Positions 34,051 through 42,644 of a DNA stretch of 64,000 bases are shown here, in pieces. The position numbers and the translations under genes are program-made. The first letter of the stretch is position 1, and every line of letters starts with the position of its first letter. The stretch lies in assembly GCA_964588535.1 (NCBI GenBank), contig CAZPQA010000004.1, positions 6,418-70,417 of the forward strand, written 5' to 3'. The stretch is from NaphS2 sp964588535 (lineage in GTDB: Bacteria; Desulfobacterota; DSM-4660; Desulfatiglandales; Desulfatiglandaceae). A model generated the notes under the pieces. It was not told where the DNA came from. It ran no database searches and was given only the letters and a program-made list of their open reading frames with translations.

Positions 34051-34314
34051 TTATTGTATGGTATATCCGCTTATACGGATTAAGATTTTTAGCCTGATCC
34101 AGGGTTCAAAATATGCACCGAGCCTTGTTAGGATTTATTTATTTAATACCCTCGAAACTTTATAGTTAAACTTGACTCATTTGTCAATCATTCCTTTACC
34201 CAGTCCTGAAGCACGAATGCGCCAGAAGTTGGTCTGCAACAGATCACGGGGAATTTTACAGTTTTGGAATCCCTGAGGGAAATCTTTTAAACGGGAAACT
34301 GTGAACGGGTACCT

Positions 34315-34457
34315 AGTGCCCGGACGAAAACTGTCTTTTTCGCCAATCTCTTCGTCAGATAAAAATTTTAATCCTCAAAATACCAACTGTATTCCTGCGG
34401 TTAAAATTTTGATCTTTCTTGACCTTGACAAAAAATCCTAGTTTTCGTTCAGACACT
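34315..34457. mobile_element. Palindromic MITE-like element (143 bp) with ACCT target duplication
   Basis: The ends are AGTGCCCGGACGAAAACT (34315-34332) and AGTTTTCGTTCAGACACT (34440-34457), which pair at 14-15 of 18 positions. Inner arms GATAAAAATTTTAA and TTAAAATTTTGATC also pair, so two 57-nt arms flank a 29-nt loop. ACCT precedes (34311-34314) and follows (34458-34461) the element. There is no ORF. The rest of 34051-34828 holds only a possible promoter and a kinase remnant. Confidence 0.7.
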
Positions 34458-34590
34458 ACCTATTTTGACCTGGTTCAACAAAGGGGGGTAATTGCAACGG
34501 GGTGTCGCTTTAGTCTATAACTCCGCATCCCAAAACAACACAAAGGCGCTTTCCGTAGTGAGTAAAAATCACTAGAATTCAACAATCTAC

Positions 34591-34618
34591 TTGACATTCA
34601 AGAATCTTTCAGTATTGA
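34591..34618 (+). promoter_or_regulatory. Possible sigma-70 promoter upstream of the two-component genes
   Basis: TTGACA at 34591-34596 is followed after 16 nt by TATTGA (34613-34618). The -35 box is perfect but the -10 is weak. It lies about 210 bp upstream of the first response regulator. Confidence 0.35.
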
Positions 34619-34728
34619 TATAGACGTTCATCTACAGTTTCCTCTTCGAGGCACGATCTAACCAAAGACGGAAGGACTAATGATGATTGCCAAGGCTCAT
34701 ACATAGTGTCCAAGACACAAAAGGTATG

Positions 34729-34812
34729 GGCTTTTTCAGTTACGGCAAAAAATTCCCTGAAAGAGGGGCCGTTTTTACGATCACATTACCGGTGAGACAA
34801 ACGGCGAGGTGA
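34729..34812 (+). pseudogene. C-terminal remnant of a sensor histidine kinase
   Basis: The frame ends GKKFPERGAVFTITLPVRQT followed by AR and a stop at 34810-34812. FTITLPV is the terminal beta strand of HATPase domains. At nucleotide level it aligns with the last codons of the intact kinase at about 37965-38018, including some bases past its stop (ACATTACCG, AAAC, GAGG). It lies 16 bp before the first response regulator. Confidence 0.5.
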
Positions 34813-34828
34813 TTATGGGGGATACCTA

Positions 34829-35440
34829 ATGAGAAAATATTCCATATTGTTGGTGGACGACGAACCTAGTATTACCGCAATCATCGGTAGTGATCTTGAG
34901 GAAGAAGGTTATGAGGTTACAACTGCTGATAGTGGTGAAAGAGCCATAGAATTGTTGAATCAATCCTCTTTTGACCTGGTAATTACCGATTTGGTCATGG
35001 AGGCAGTGAACGGAATTGGTGTTCTGAAAAAATCGAAAGAGATAAATCCCGAAATGATGGTCATAATCATTACCGGATTTGCTGATATGACCTCTGTAAT
35101 TGATGCGCTCAGACTTGATGCTGATGATTATATGCTCAAGCCTTGCGAACCTGAAGAGATGTATTTCAGGATATCCCGTTGTTTAGAAAAACTGGAGCTC
35201 AAACGGAAAATTAAGATTTATCAAGATATTCTGTCAGTTTGCGATATGTGTAAGAAGATATATTGTGATAGCGGGGAGATGGATGGTGCCGGGCAGTGGA
35301 TGTCAATTGAAGAATATATCCACGATAAAGCAAATCTGAACATAAAAGCCACCTATTGTCCTGCATGTGCTGGAGAATTTAATCAGCTTGGTATTGATAT
35401 CGGCGTGGACCTCGATGGCTTGGAAGACATCTGTAAATGA
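34829..35440 (+). CDS. Response regulator with C-terminal Cys-rich domain (copy 1)
   Basis: Residues 1-120 are a receiver domain: acidic pair VDDEPS, phospho-acceptor Asp in VITDLVMEAVNG, Thr in IIITGFAD and Lys in YMLKPCEP. A helix then leads to a C-terminal module with CDMCKKIY, GQWMSIEEYIHD and YCPAC, i.e. two CxxC pairs around an IEEYI helix, as in many deltaproteobacterial sensor proteins. The family reads VCxxCKxI...ICPxC and probably binds zinc. There is no DNA-binding domain. Copy 2 follows 94 bp downstream. Confidence 0.85.
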   Translation: MRKYSILLVDDEPSITAIIGSDLEEEGYEVTTADSGERAIELLNQSSFDLVITDLVMEAVNGIGVLKKSKEINPEMMVIIITGFADMTSVIDALRLDADDYMLKPCEPEEMYFRISRCLEKLELKRKIKIYQDILSVCDMCKKIYCDSGEMDGAGQWMSIEEYIHDKANLNIKATYCPACAGEFNQLGIDIGVDLDGLEDICK

Positions 35441-35480
35441 TCCAAGTTAGCAACTTTAGAATATCTGTCACTCATGTTTA

Positions 35481-35519
35481 ACAGAATCTCACTTTACAAT
35501 CACACTGCCTGAAATGTAA
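35481..35519 (+). pseudogene. Very short kinase C-terminal remnant
   Basis: TESHFTITLPEM and a stop lie 14 bp before response-regulator copy 2. The FTITLP motif matches the end of HATPase domains, as in the remnant before copy 1. Only 12 codons are recognisable, so the call is tentative. Confidence 0.3.
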
Positions 35520-35533
35520 CCCAGCATACTACT

Positions 35534-36118
35534 ATGGAGAAAAGTCAAATGATAAAATACTCAATATTGCTGGTAGACGATGATCCTCTTGTTACCGCAG
35601 GGACCGGTAGTGATCTTGAAGAAGAAGGTTATGAGGTTACAACTGCTGATAGTGGTGAAAGAGCCATAGAATTGTTGAATCAATCCTCTTTTGACCTGGT
35701 GATTACCGATTTGGTCATGGAGGCAGTGAACGGAATTGATGTTCTGAAAAAATCGAAAGAGATAAATCCCGAAATGAGGGTCATAATCCTTACCGGATTT
35801 GGTGATATGACCTCTGCAATTGATGCGCTCCGACTTGATGCCGATGATTATATGATCAAGCCTTGCAAACCTAAAGAGATGTATTTCAGGGTATCCCGTT
35901 GTTTAGAAAAACTGGAACTCAAACGGCAAATTAAGATTTATGAAGCCATATTGCCTGTTTGCTGCGTATGCACCAAAATAAGGGATGATAGCGGCAGGGA
36001 GCATGATACGGGACAGTGGATGTCTGCTGAAAAATATCTGCACGACAACACAATGATGGACATTACGTCCACCTACTGCCCTGAATGTGCGAAGAAGACT
36101 GCGAAGAAGACAGGGTAA
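35534..36118 (+). CDS. Response regulator with C-terminal Cys-rich domain (copy 2)
   Basis: The receiver domain has VDDDPLVTAG, VITDLVMEAVNGIDVL, ILTGFGDMTSAIDALRLD and MIKPCKP. The Cys module reads CCVCTKIRDDSG, GQWMSAEKYLHD and YCPECAKK. About 310 bp (35625-35935) are nearly identical to copy 1, while the C-terminal thirds differ clearly, so the receiver halves have been duplicated or gene-converted recently. It has no output DNA-binding domain. Probable partner: the kinase encoded 24 bp downstream. Confidence 0.85.
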   Translation: MEKSQMIKYSILLVDDDPLVTAGTGSDLEEEGYEVTTADSGERAIELLNQSSFDLVITDLVMEAVNGIDVLKKSKEINPEMRVIILTGFGDMTSAIDALRLDADDYMIKPCKPKEMYFRVSRCLEKLELKRQIKIYEAILPVCCVCTKIRDDSGREHDTGQWMSAEKYLHDNTMMDITSTYCPECAKKTAKKTG

Positions 36119-36142
36119 CAAATTTCGATTGAAGGTGTTGAT

Positions 36143-38011
36143 ATGAAAAAGAAGATCCTGGTAGTCGATAACAGTCCGGTCATTTTGAAGTTTATGACCA
36201 ACCTATTCCGAAAGGAAGGGCATCAGCTAAAGACAGCAGAAGACGGTCTTTCAGCGCTTGATATCTTAAAGACATACATTCCTGATGTTATGTTTATCGA
36301 TCTGGTAATGCCCAATATTAATGGGGAACAATTATGTCGGACTATTCGTAAGATTCCTGCGTTAAAGGATACTTATGCTGTTATTCTCTCTGCGACAATG
36401 GCCGAAAAACGGAGTGTTTATACTGAGCTGGGTGCGAATTCCTTCATTGTAAAGGGGCCATTTAATAAGATGGCAGAGCATGTTCTCGCTGCGATTGAGC
36501 AATCGGACCACGATATTCCAATGGACGATAAAGAAACTATAATGGGATTAGATGCTCGTACGCGGCAAATAACCAAGGAACTCATCTCTGCTAAAGGGCA
36601 TCATGAAGCAATTTTGAGAAACATATCTGATGCACTAATAGAACTTACCCCTGAAGGAAGGATAATCTTTGCCAATCCTGCGGGTATTTCCCTTATGGGC
36701 CTCTCTGAGGAGGCGTTATTAGGGTCAAAATTCACAGAACTGATCAATGAGGGTGATCGCAAAAGGATTGAAGATTCCCTCGTGAAAATAGGCGAAGGTC
36801 CTCAGGAGGTAGGTCTTGATATCCCTATGATAGTAAACAACAGGCACATATTACTGAGTATGTTGTTGGTCAAAGACGATGTACGTTCCTCGGTCATTCT
36901 TGTTATCAAGGATATTAGCGAGCGCAAGCGGGTGGAGCAGGTACTGCGGGAGAGCGAAGAAAAATATCGTTCCATGATGGAGGCTATGAATGATTCAGTG
37001 TATATTTGTTCATCTGACTCTCATATTGCCTATATGAACCCCTCTATGATCAAAATGATAGGGCATGATGCCACGGGTGAACTTTGCCATAAAGCAATAT
37101 TCGATAGAGACGAACAATGTCCGTGGTGTATCCATGATGAAGTGCAACAAGGTGAAAGTGGTGAAACAGAAATAGTCATCCCAAAGAACAAACGTTCATA
37201 TAATGTTACCCATTCTCCAATATTTCATGAAGATGGTTCCGTTTCAAAGATGACTAGTTATAGGGATATAACTGTGACAAAACAATTACAGCATCAGCTT
37301 TTACGTTCTGAACGTCTTTTGGCTACGGGCCAGTTGGCTGCCACTATCGCTCATGAGATAAACTCGCCATTGCAGGGAATCACATCCCTTCTTCATTCGA
37401 TTGAGAGAACCCATAACCAGGATGAAAGGTTATTGGCGAAACTGAATTTGGTAAAGAGTGGTTTTATCAGTATCCGGGATACGGTAAAGAAGCTTCTTGA
37501 CCTAAACCGCCCGGGGAAAGAAAAGAAGCAATCTATGAATATCAACAGGGTCATTGAAGACACCACAGGATTGTTGAAAAGTTATTTGAAGCAAAAGGGG
37601 GTCAAAATTGTCCTAAACCTGTCATCAAGAATGCCAAATATAACCGTTTCCCCTCAACAGTTAGGACAGGTCTTTATGAATTTAATCAGCAATGCCGTTG
37701 AAGCTATGGCTGGAACTTCTAAATCAAAGGACGTTAGGAAAACCAGGGAATCTGCTGATAGAAAAATAACTGTCAACTCTAATCTTAGAAAAGATAATAT
37801 TATTATTAAAATAGCCGATACAGGCCCCGGTATTTTAAAAGAGGATATGGAACATATATTTGATCCATTTTATACCAGAAAGAAGGAAAAGGGGATTGGG
37901 ATTGGACTTTCCCTTTGTCATGGCATTATCGAGGATCATAATGGTTCCATTGCGGCAAAAAACTCCTCTAAAGGGGGGGCCATTATTAAAATTACATTAC
38001 CGACAAGATAA
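36143..38011 (+). CDS. Hybrid sensor: REC-PAS-PAS-HisKA-HATPase
   Basis: The 622-residue cytoplasmic protein begins with a receiver domain (VVDNSPVILKF, phospho-Asp in MFIDLVMPNINGE, Lys in IVKGPF). The second residue of the usual acidic pair is Asn (VDN), so phosphorylation may be weakened. Two PAS domains follow (about 145-265 and 270-390); the second has CPWC. The HisKA H-box is ATIAHEINSPLQGI and the ATPase has FMNLISNAVEA, IADTGPGI and GIGIGLSLCHGII. No transmembrane helix is seen, so it senses a cytoplasmic signal or relays one. It is cotranscribed with the two response regulators. Confidence 0.9.
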   Translation: MKKKILVVDNSPVILKFMTNLFRKEGHQLKTAEDGLSALDILKTYIPDVMFIDLVMPNINGEQLCRTIRKIPALKDTYAVILSATMAEKRSVYTELGANSFIVKGPFNKMAEHVLAAIEQSDHDIPMDDKETIMGLDARTRQITKELISAKGHHEAILRNISDALIELTPEGRIIFANPAGISLMGLSEEALLGSKFTELINEGDRKRIEDSLVKIGEGPQEVGLDIPMIVNNRHILLSMLLVKDDVRSSVILVIKDISERKRVEQVLRESEEKYRSMMEAMNDSVYICSSDSHIAYMNPSMIKMIGHDATGELCHKAIFDRDEQCPWCIHDEVQQGESGETEIVIPKNKRSYNVTHSPIFHEDGSVSKMTSYRDITVTKQLQHQLLRSERLLATGQLAATIAHEINSPLQGITSLLHSIERTHNQDERLLAKLNLVKSGFISIRDTVKKLLDLNRPGKEKKQSMNINRVIEDTTGLLKSYLKQKGVKIVLNLSSRMPNITVSPQQLGQVFMNLISNAVEAMAGTSKSKDVRKTRESADRKITVNSNLRKDNIIIKIADTGPGILKEDMEHIFDPFYTRKKEKGIGIGLSLCHGIIEDHNGSIAAKNSSKGGAIIKITLPTR

Positions 38012-38023
38012 ACAGTGAGGCCC

Positions 38024-39430
38024 TTACTTGGCGTTGATGTGATCTACCGCCTTGCGGATTCTGTCAACGACCTTTTCCTTTCCCAGAACCTGCATTATTT
38101 CAAAGACCCCGGGACTGGCGGTTTTTCCAGTCAACGCCACACGCAGGGGTTGTGCGATTTTCCTTAATTTGATTTCGTTTTCTTCCAGAAATGATATAAA
38201 GGTTTTTTCCAAATTGTCCTGGTCAAAGGGGTTTGTCTTTTTAAGGGCATGAACCAGGTTGTCCAGTAACTGAGCGACCCCTGTTTTCAAGAACTTGTCA
38301 TCGCCTTTCTGCTCATATTGGATTTTTTCATCAAAACAGAATTTTGCTCCCTCAGCCATCTCAACCAATGTTTTGCTTCTGGCTTTAAGATGGGGGATGA
38401 TTTCTTTCAAAATGGCCTTATCCGGCTCAGCAATCCCCAGTTTTTTGAGAAAAGGGATCGATTGCTCCATCAGAAATTCATCCGAAGATTCCCGGATATA
38501 CCAGGCATTGAGATCCAGCAACTTTTCGGTGTTAAAGACTCCGGCTGATTTCCCCACATGATCGAGGGAGAATTTTTTGATCATTTCTTCCATGGAAAAT
38601 TTTTCCTGGTCCCCGTATGACCAGCCCACCCGCGCAAGGGCATTGAGCAGGGCCTGGGGCAGGTAGCCCATGTCCCGATAAGCCAGTACGCTCATGGCAC
38701 CGTGCCGTTTGCTGAGCCGCGCTTTGTCAGGCCCCAGAATCATGGGAAGATGGGCATAGTGGGGGAGGGGTTCGCCCAATGCCTTGTAAATGAGGATCTG
38801 CCGGGGCGTGTTATTCACATGGTCATCACCCCGGATGACATGGGTGATACCCAGGTCAATATCGTCGGCCACCACGGCCAGGTGGTAGGTGGGGCTGCCG
38901 TTTGACCGCTTGATGATGAGATCATCCAGCTCCTCGTTTTCAAATTGGATAGGACCTTTCACCAGGTCATCGAACGCGGTGGTTCCCGTGTCCGGCGTCT
39001 TGAGCCGGACCACCGATCCAGGTGCAGGCGCAAGTCCCAGATTCCGGCAAGTTCCATCGTACTTGGGTTTCAGCCCCTTGGCCTGAGCATCTTTTCTTTT
39101 CTGCCCCAGCGTTTCGGGTGAGCAATGGCAGTGATAGGCCTGACCCGTATCCAGTAACCGGTCGATTACGGCATTGTAAAGATCATATCGACGGGATTGA
39201 AAATAAGGACCTTCATCCCAGGAGAGTCCCAGCCATTTCATGGACTCCAAAATGGCTTCGGTAGCTGCGTCTGACGATCTTTCTTCATCGGTATCTTCAA
39301 TGCGGAGGATGAATTTGCCCCCCTGTTGTTTCGTAAAGAGCCAGTTGAAAAGGGCCGTTCTGGCCCCTCCGATGTGAAGATATCCCGTGGGGCTTGGTGG
39401 AAATCGGGTAATAATTTTAGGGTTTTCCAT
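38024..39430 (-). CDS. gltX: Glutamyl-tRNA synthetase
   Basis: The enzyme charges tRNA with glutamate. The 468-residue class I synthetase has the HIGH motif as FPPSPTGYLHIGGARTALF, the editing-site region RIEDTDEERS, YHLAVVADDIDLGITHVIRG, and the KMSKS motif as ARLSKRHGAM. A Cys-rich zinc region CHCSPETL (about 102) is present in some GltX. The gene converges on the sensor kinase, 12 bp apart. The start is ATG. Confidence 0.95.
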   Translation of the reverse strand: MENPKIITRFPPSPTGYLHIGGARTALFNWLFTKQQGGKFILRIEDTDEERSSDAATEAILESMKWLGLSWDEGPYFQSRRYDLYNAVIDRLLDTGQAYHCHCSPETLGQKRKDAQAKGLKPKYDGTCRNLGLAPAPGSVVRLKTPDTGTTAFDDLVKGPIQFENEELDDLIIKRSNGSPTYHLAVVADDIDLGITHVIRGDDHVNNTPRQILIYKALGEPLPHYAHLPMILGPDKARLSKRHGAMSVLAYRDMGYLPQALLNALARVGWSYGDQEKFSMEEMIKKFSLDHVGKSAGVFNTEKLLDLNAWYIRESSDEFLMEQSIPFLKKLGIAEPDKAILKEIIPHLKARSKTLVEMAEGAKFCFDEKIQYEQKGDDKFLKTGVAQLLDNLVHALKKTNPFDQDNLEKTFISFLEENEIKLRKIAQPLRVALTGKTASPGVFEIMQVLGKEKVVDRIRKAVDHINAK

Positions 39431-39517
39431 ATAAAAAATTGATGCCTCCGTGTGTTGAGTTGTCAGTTTTAGGGATTAGCAGTTCAACAGCTGACAGCAA
39501 ACCGCTAATAGCTGTCT

Positions 39518-40579
39518 TCAGCCATCCGCAGCATAGACCCAGCTGTAGGGGATTGGGGTTGCATGGGGGGAACTCAGCTTGGCATGCAGGAATTCAGCTT
39601 CAAGCCTGAGCCAGCTGTAGGCGGGCCTTATTTTCCTGAGTTTTCCATCCTTCGGTGGCCTGGAATGGACTGTGTGGCCGTAAGCCGCTTCCAGGATGGC
39701 AAAGTAATTTTTTTTCCCGGCGTACAAATAATGATTCTTCAAAAACGGCACGCTGAAACCCTGGTTTTCGGAAATGGGAATGAGTTGTGCTTCTGTGAGC
39801 AGCACCAAAAAGAATTTTGAAACGCCCCTTTCGGAATACCGATACAGAGTCCTCGATTCCGAGCTGGATACAAATACGGTGCAAATGCCGTCGGATTGTT
39901 TTAATAGCTGCGCAGCGATCAATCCTGCGGTCCGTCTGCCGCCGACGCTGTGGTGGCAACCGTAGTATTCAAAAAGTTTGTTCTGAAGAACGCGTGCCGC
40001 TTTGTCGCCTTTTTCATAAAGGTTGTTCTGGATGTATCGCAATTTTCTTGCGAGGTTTTCTGCGGCATCGGCAATGGGCCAGTCTATTTTGACGTGAAAA
40101 TGCGTCAGTGAATACCGGTTTTTCCGACGAACCGCTGGATCCTGTTGTATGAGCAGTGCGTAGTCGACATCCAGCAGTTGTTCCAGAAGATTGATGCTCT
40201 TTGGAGAATCGAAATGCTTGAGATTCTTCTGGAACTCATTATATAATGTAAAATCGGCGATATATTCCAGGTTCTTTTTTGTAACGCTGTTTTCAGGGTA
40301 GAAGCGGATATAATTTCTTAATTCACTCTTGATGACGTATTCACAAATGATGACCAGGAAGGTGTTGAAGAACTTGGATTCCCTTTCCATTTTCTTAGAT
40401 CTTGGCTTTAACTCACTCTTTTCGACAAAGCGATATTCAACACCATTTTCTTGGAATTGGTTATAGGAATCGATGAGCGCCATTTTTATGAGACGGCGTT
40501 CCAAATCGTCTCTGAGGTTTTCATAGATGGATCGTCTCAGTTTTCCAGAATAACACAATTGCTCTCGAAATTTCCACAT
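39518..40579 (-). CDS. Hypothetical protein, no recognised domain
   Basis: This 353-residue protein is soluble and basic, opening MWKFREQLCYSGKLRRSIY. Residues about 120-200 are helical and charged. A conserved-looking patch is EYYGCHHSVGGRRTAGLIAA (about 210-229), followed by beta-rich VFVSSSESRTLYRY and FFLVLLTEAQLIPI. No domain, signal peptide or membrane segment was recognised. It is divergently placed to the yceD operon and is preceded by no strong ribosome-binding site. Confidence 0.6.
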   Translation of the reverse strand: MWKFREQLCYSGKLRRSIYENLRDDLERRLIKMALIDSYNQFQENGVEYRFVEKSELKPRSKKMERESKFFNTFLVIICEYVIKSELRNYIRFYPENSVTKKNLEYIADFTLYNEFQKNLKHFDSPKSINLLEQLLDVDYALLIQQDPAVRRKNRYSLTHFHVKIDWPIADAAENLARKLRYIQNNLYEKGDKAARVLQNKLFEYYGCHHSVGGRRTAGLIAAQLLKQSDGICTVFVSSSESRTLYRYSERGVSKFFLVLLTEAQLIPISENQGFSVPFLKNHYLYAGKKNYFAILEAAYGHTVHSRPPKDGKLRKIRPAYSWLRLEAEFLHAKLSSPHATPIPYSWVYAADG

Positions 40580-40729
40580 GGGCGATCACACCTTTTACGA
40601 GTAAAACAATATATATTGCTAGCAAAGAATAGGCATAAGTGTCAAGAAAAAAAGGATAATTTGGATTTCCAGGCAGATTTGATGAAAATCCCCGTGTGGT
40701 TTTGTGTCAGGGGAAAGGGATAAAATTTC

Positions 40730-40757
40730 TTGACAAAACAGAGGGTTTTTATATACT
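40730..40757 (+). promoter_or_regulatory. Sigma-70 promoter of the yceD-rpmF-plsX-fab operon
   Basis: TTGACA (40730-40735) and TATACT (40752-40757) are separated by 16 nt. It lies 58 bp upstream of yceD and fits a strong housekeeping promoter. Confidence 0.75.
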
Positions 40758-40814
40758 CACTCCTTTTGATCCAGAGAGATCCTATTATGCTGCTTTTTTC
40801 AAGGTTTAGGCGTA

Positions 40815-41345
40815 ATGATCGTTGATCTGCAAAGCATTTTAAGAAGCCCACGCCATTTTAATTTAACGGTTCAGTCCGATTGGTGGCGGAAAAGTGAAGA
40901 TGATGTGCAGGTCCAGGGTCTGGAGGGTCCTCTGATCGTGAAGCTTTCTGTTTCCAGGGAAGATAAACGGTATGTGGTGCATGGCCGTTTAGCAGGGAAG
41001 CTCAGGCTTGTTTGTAATCGGTGCCTGGACACCTATACTTTTGCGCTCGGTCGTGATTTTCGACTCTCTTTATCGCCGCCTGTAAACCTCGAATCAGCTC
41101 AGGACGAAACCGAGTTGAAAATAGAGGATCTGGCGGTTGGATTTATTGAGGCCGAAAAAATTGATCTCGATGATATTATCAGGGAGCAGATTTACCTGTC
41201 GCTGCCCATAAAACTTCTGTGCGGAAGTGCGTGTGCGGGGTTGTGTACCCGATGCGGTGTCAACCTGAACAGGGAAACCTGCAAATGCTCTAAAAATGCC
41301 GGACACCCTGCTTTCCTGAAATTGAAAGAGTTGAAAATACAGTAA
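40815..41345 (+). CDS. yceD: YceD/DUF177 family protein
   Basis: The 176-residue protein has CNRCLDTYTFAL in the middle and LCGSACAGLCTRCGVNLNRE with CKCSKN near the end, the metal-binding knuckles of the YceD/DUF177 family. It also has the acidic block of VGFIEAEKIDLDDIIREQIY. In many bacteria the gene precedes rpmF; in E. coli and plants its relatives influence 23S rRNA accumulation. It heads the operon here, with rpmF 94 bp downstream. Confidence 0.88.
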   Translation: MIVDLQSILRSPRHFNLTVQSDWWRKSEDDVQVQGLEGPLIVKLSVSREDKRYVVHGRLAGKLRLVCNRCLDTYTFALGRDFRLSLSPPVNLESAQDETELKIEDLAVGFIEAEKIDLDDIIREQIYLSLPIKLLCGSACAGLCTRCGVNLNRETCKCSKNAGHPAFLKLKELKIQ

Positions 41346-41439
41346 ATATCTTCTTGAAGTGCACTAACCATTAATCCTTAATGTCGCCACATGAAAATTG
41401 ATTTTCAGTTTAGAAGGCGAAGTGGAGTAACCCCAGATT

Positions 41440-41622
41440 ATGGCTGTACCTAAGAAAAAGAAATCAAAAGCAAAGCGGGATTCGAGGCGTACCCATGACG
41501 TCGCGAAAATGCCCAAAACAACAACCTGCCCCCAGTGTCATGAACCTGTGTTGCCTCATCATTTGTGCCCTGAGTGCGGCGCCTATAGGGGCAAGACCAT
41601 CATTCAAACTGAAGAGAGTTAG
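41440..41622 (+). CDS. rpmF: Ribosomal protein L32
   Basis: The 60-residue protein has the L32 start MAVPKKKKSKAKRDSRRTHD and a zinc ribbon CPQCHEP...CPECGAYRG with both CxxC pairs, so it is the Zn-binding form. The length is normal. It sits between yceD and plsX, the standard bacterial order, and is separated from plsX by one base. Confidence 0.97.
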   Translation: MAVPKKKKSKAKRDSRRTHDVAKMPKTTTCPQCHEPVLPHHLCPECGAYRGKTIIQTEES

Positions 41623-41623
41623 C

Positions 41624-42628
41624 ATGAAGATAGCCGTGGACGCCATGGGAGGGGATGACGCTCCGAAAGTGGTGGTCCAGGGGGCGCTGGAAGCCGCTTC
41701 GAAATTTGGCATCCATGTTATCCTTGTGGGACATGAGGCATTGCTCTCAGGGCTCGTTGGTACTCGCGCAGCGGATAACCTCGTATCCATTCATCATTGT
41801 GAAGATGTGGTGGCAATGGACGCGTCTCCTTTGAAAGCCCTTCGGAAAAAAAAGGACAGCTCCATTCGCGTGGCGTTCGGCCTCGCAAAGGAAGGCCGAG
41901 CAGATGCGGTGATCAGCGCTGGTAATTCCGGAGCGACCCTTGCTGCGGGTGTTCTGGCCCTGGGTCGGATTCCCGGCGTGGAAAGACCGGCCATTGCCAG
42001 CATCGTTCCCACGGAAAAAGGGCCGGTTATCCTGATTGATGCAGGCGCCAACGTGGATTGCAGGCCTGGCCAGCTCTTCCAGTTCGGGGTCATGGCCCAT
42101 GCGTTCGGCTGTTCCTGCTTGGAGATGGAAAATCCAAAAATTGCGCTCTTGAACATCGGGGAAGAGGGTAGCAAAGGGAATGAGCTGGTTCGCTATGCTT
42201 ACGATTTGTTTGAAAAAAGCACCCTGAATTTTGCAGGGAACATTGAGGGCCGGGACCTTCTTACGGGTGATGTCAAAATTGTTGTCTGTGACGGATTCGT
42301 GGGAAATGTGGCTCTTAAACTGACGGAAGGGACTGCGGAATCCATGGCGCGGCTCATGAAAAGGGAGTTGAAGCGTTCCTTCCTGGGCCGTATCGCTTTC
42401 TTTCTGGGCCGCAAGGCTTTTTCCCGGTTCGCTCGGGAATTGAGTTACGAAGAGTACGGCGGCGCACCCCTTCTGGGCGTTAAAGGTATCGGCATCATCT
42501 GCCATGGGGGGTCTTCTGCCAAAGCCATCCGCAATGCCGTTAATATGGCGGCACAATATGCGCAGAACCGAACAGTTGAAAAAATGAGCCTGGAATTGAA
42601 ATCGTACAATCTTGAGCAGGGCCTTTAG
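41624..42628 (+). CDS. plsX: Phosphate acyltransferase PlsX
   Basis: PlsX makes acyl-phosphate from acyl-ACP for phospholipid synthesis. The 334-residue product starts MKIAVDAMGGDDAPKVVVQG and has ISAGNSGATLAAGVLALGRI, ILIDAGANVDCRP, LLNIGEEGSKGNEL, NFAGNIEGRDLLTGDVKIVV and CDGFVGNVALKLTEG. The ATG at 41624 is one base after the rpmF stop; the longer open frame from 41495 is not used. The length and motifs are normal. Confidence 0.96.
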   Translation: MKIAVDAMGGDDAPKVVVQGALEAASKFGIHVILVGHEALLSGLVGTRAADNLVSIHHCEDVVAMDASPLKALRKKKDSSIRVAFGLAKEGRADAVISAGNSGATLAAGVLALGRIPGVERPAIASIVPTEKGPVILIDAGANVDCRPGQLFQFGVMAHAFGCSCLEMENPKIALLNIGEEGSKGNELVRYAYDLFEKSTLNFAGNIEGRDLLTGDVKIVVCDGFVGNVALKLTEGTAESMARLMKRELKRSFLGRIAFFLGRKAFSRFARELSYEEYGGAPLLGVKGIGIICHGGSSAKAIRNAVNMAAQYAQNRTVEKMSLELKSYNLEQGL

Positions 42629-42644
42629 AAAAAGGGGAATTATC

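Noticed and set aside
34165..34260. Minus-strand fragment resembling a gene end (IPRDLLQTNFWRIRASGLG)
   Set aside because: It reads like protein but is too short to place in a family and has no start; left unannotated.
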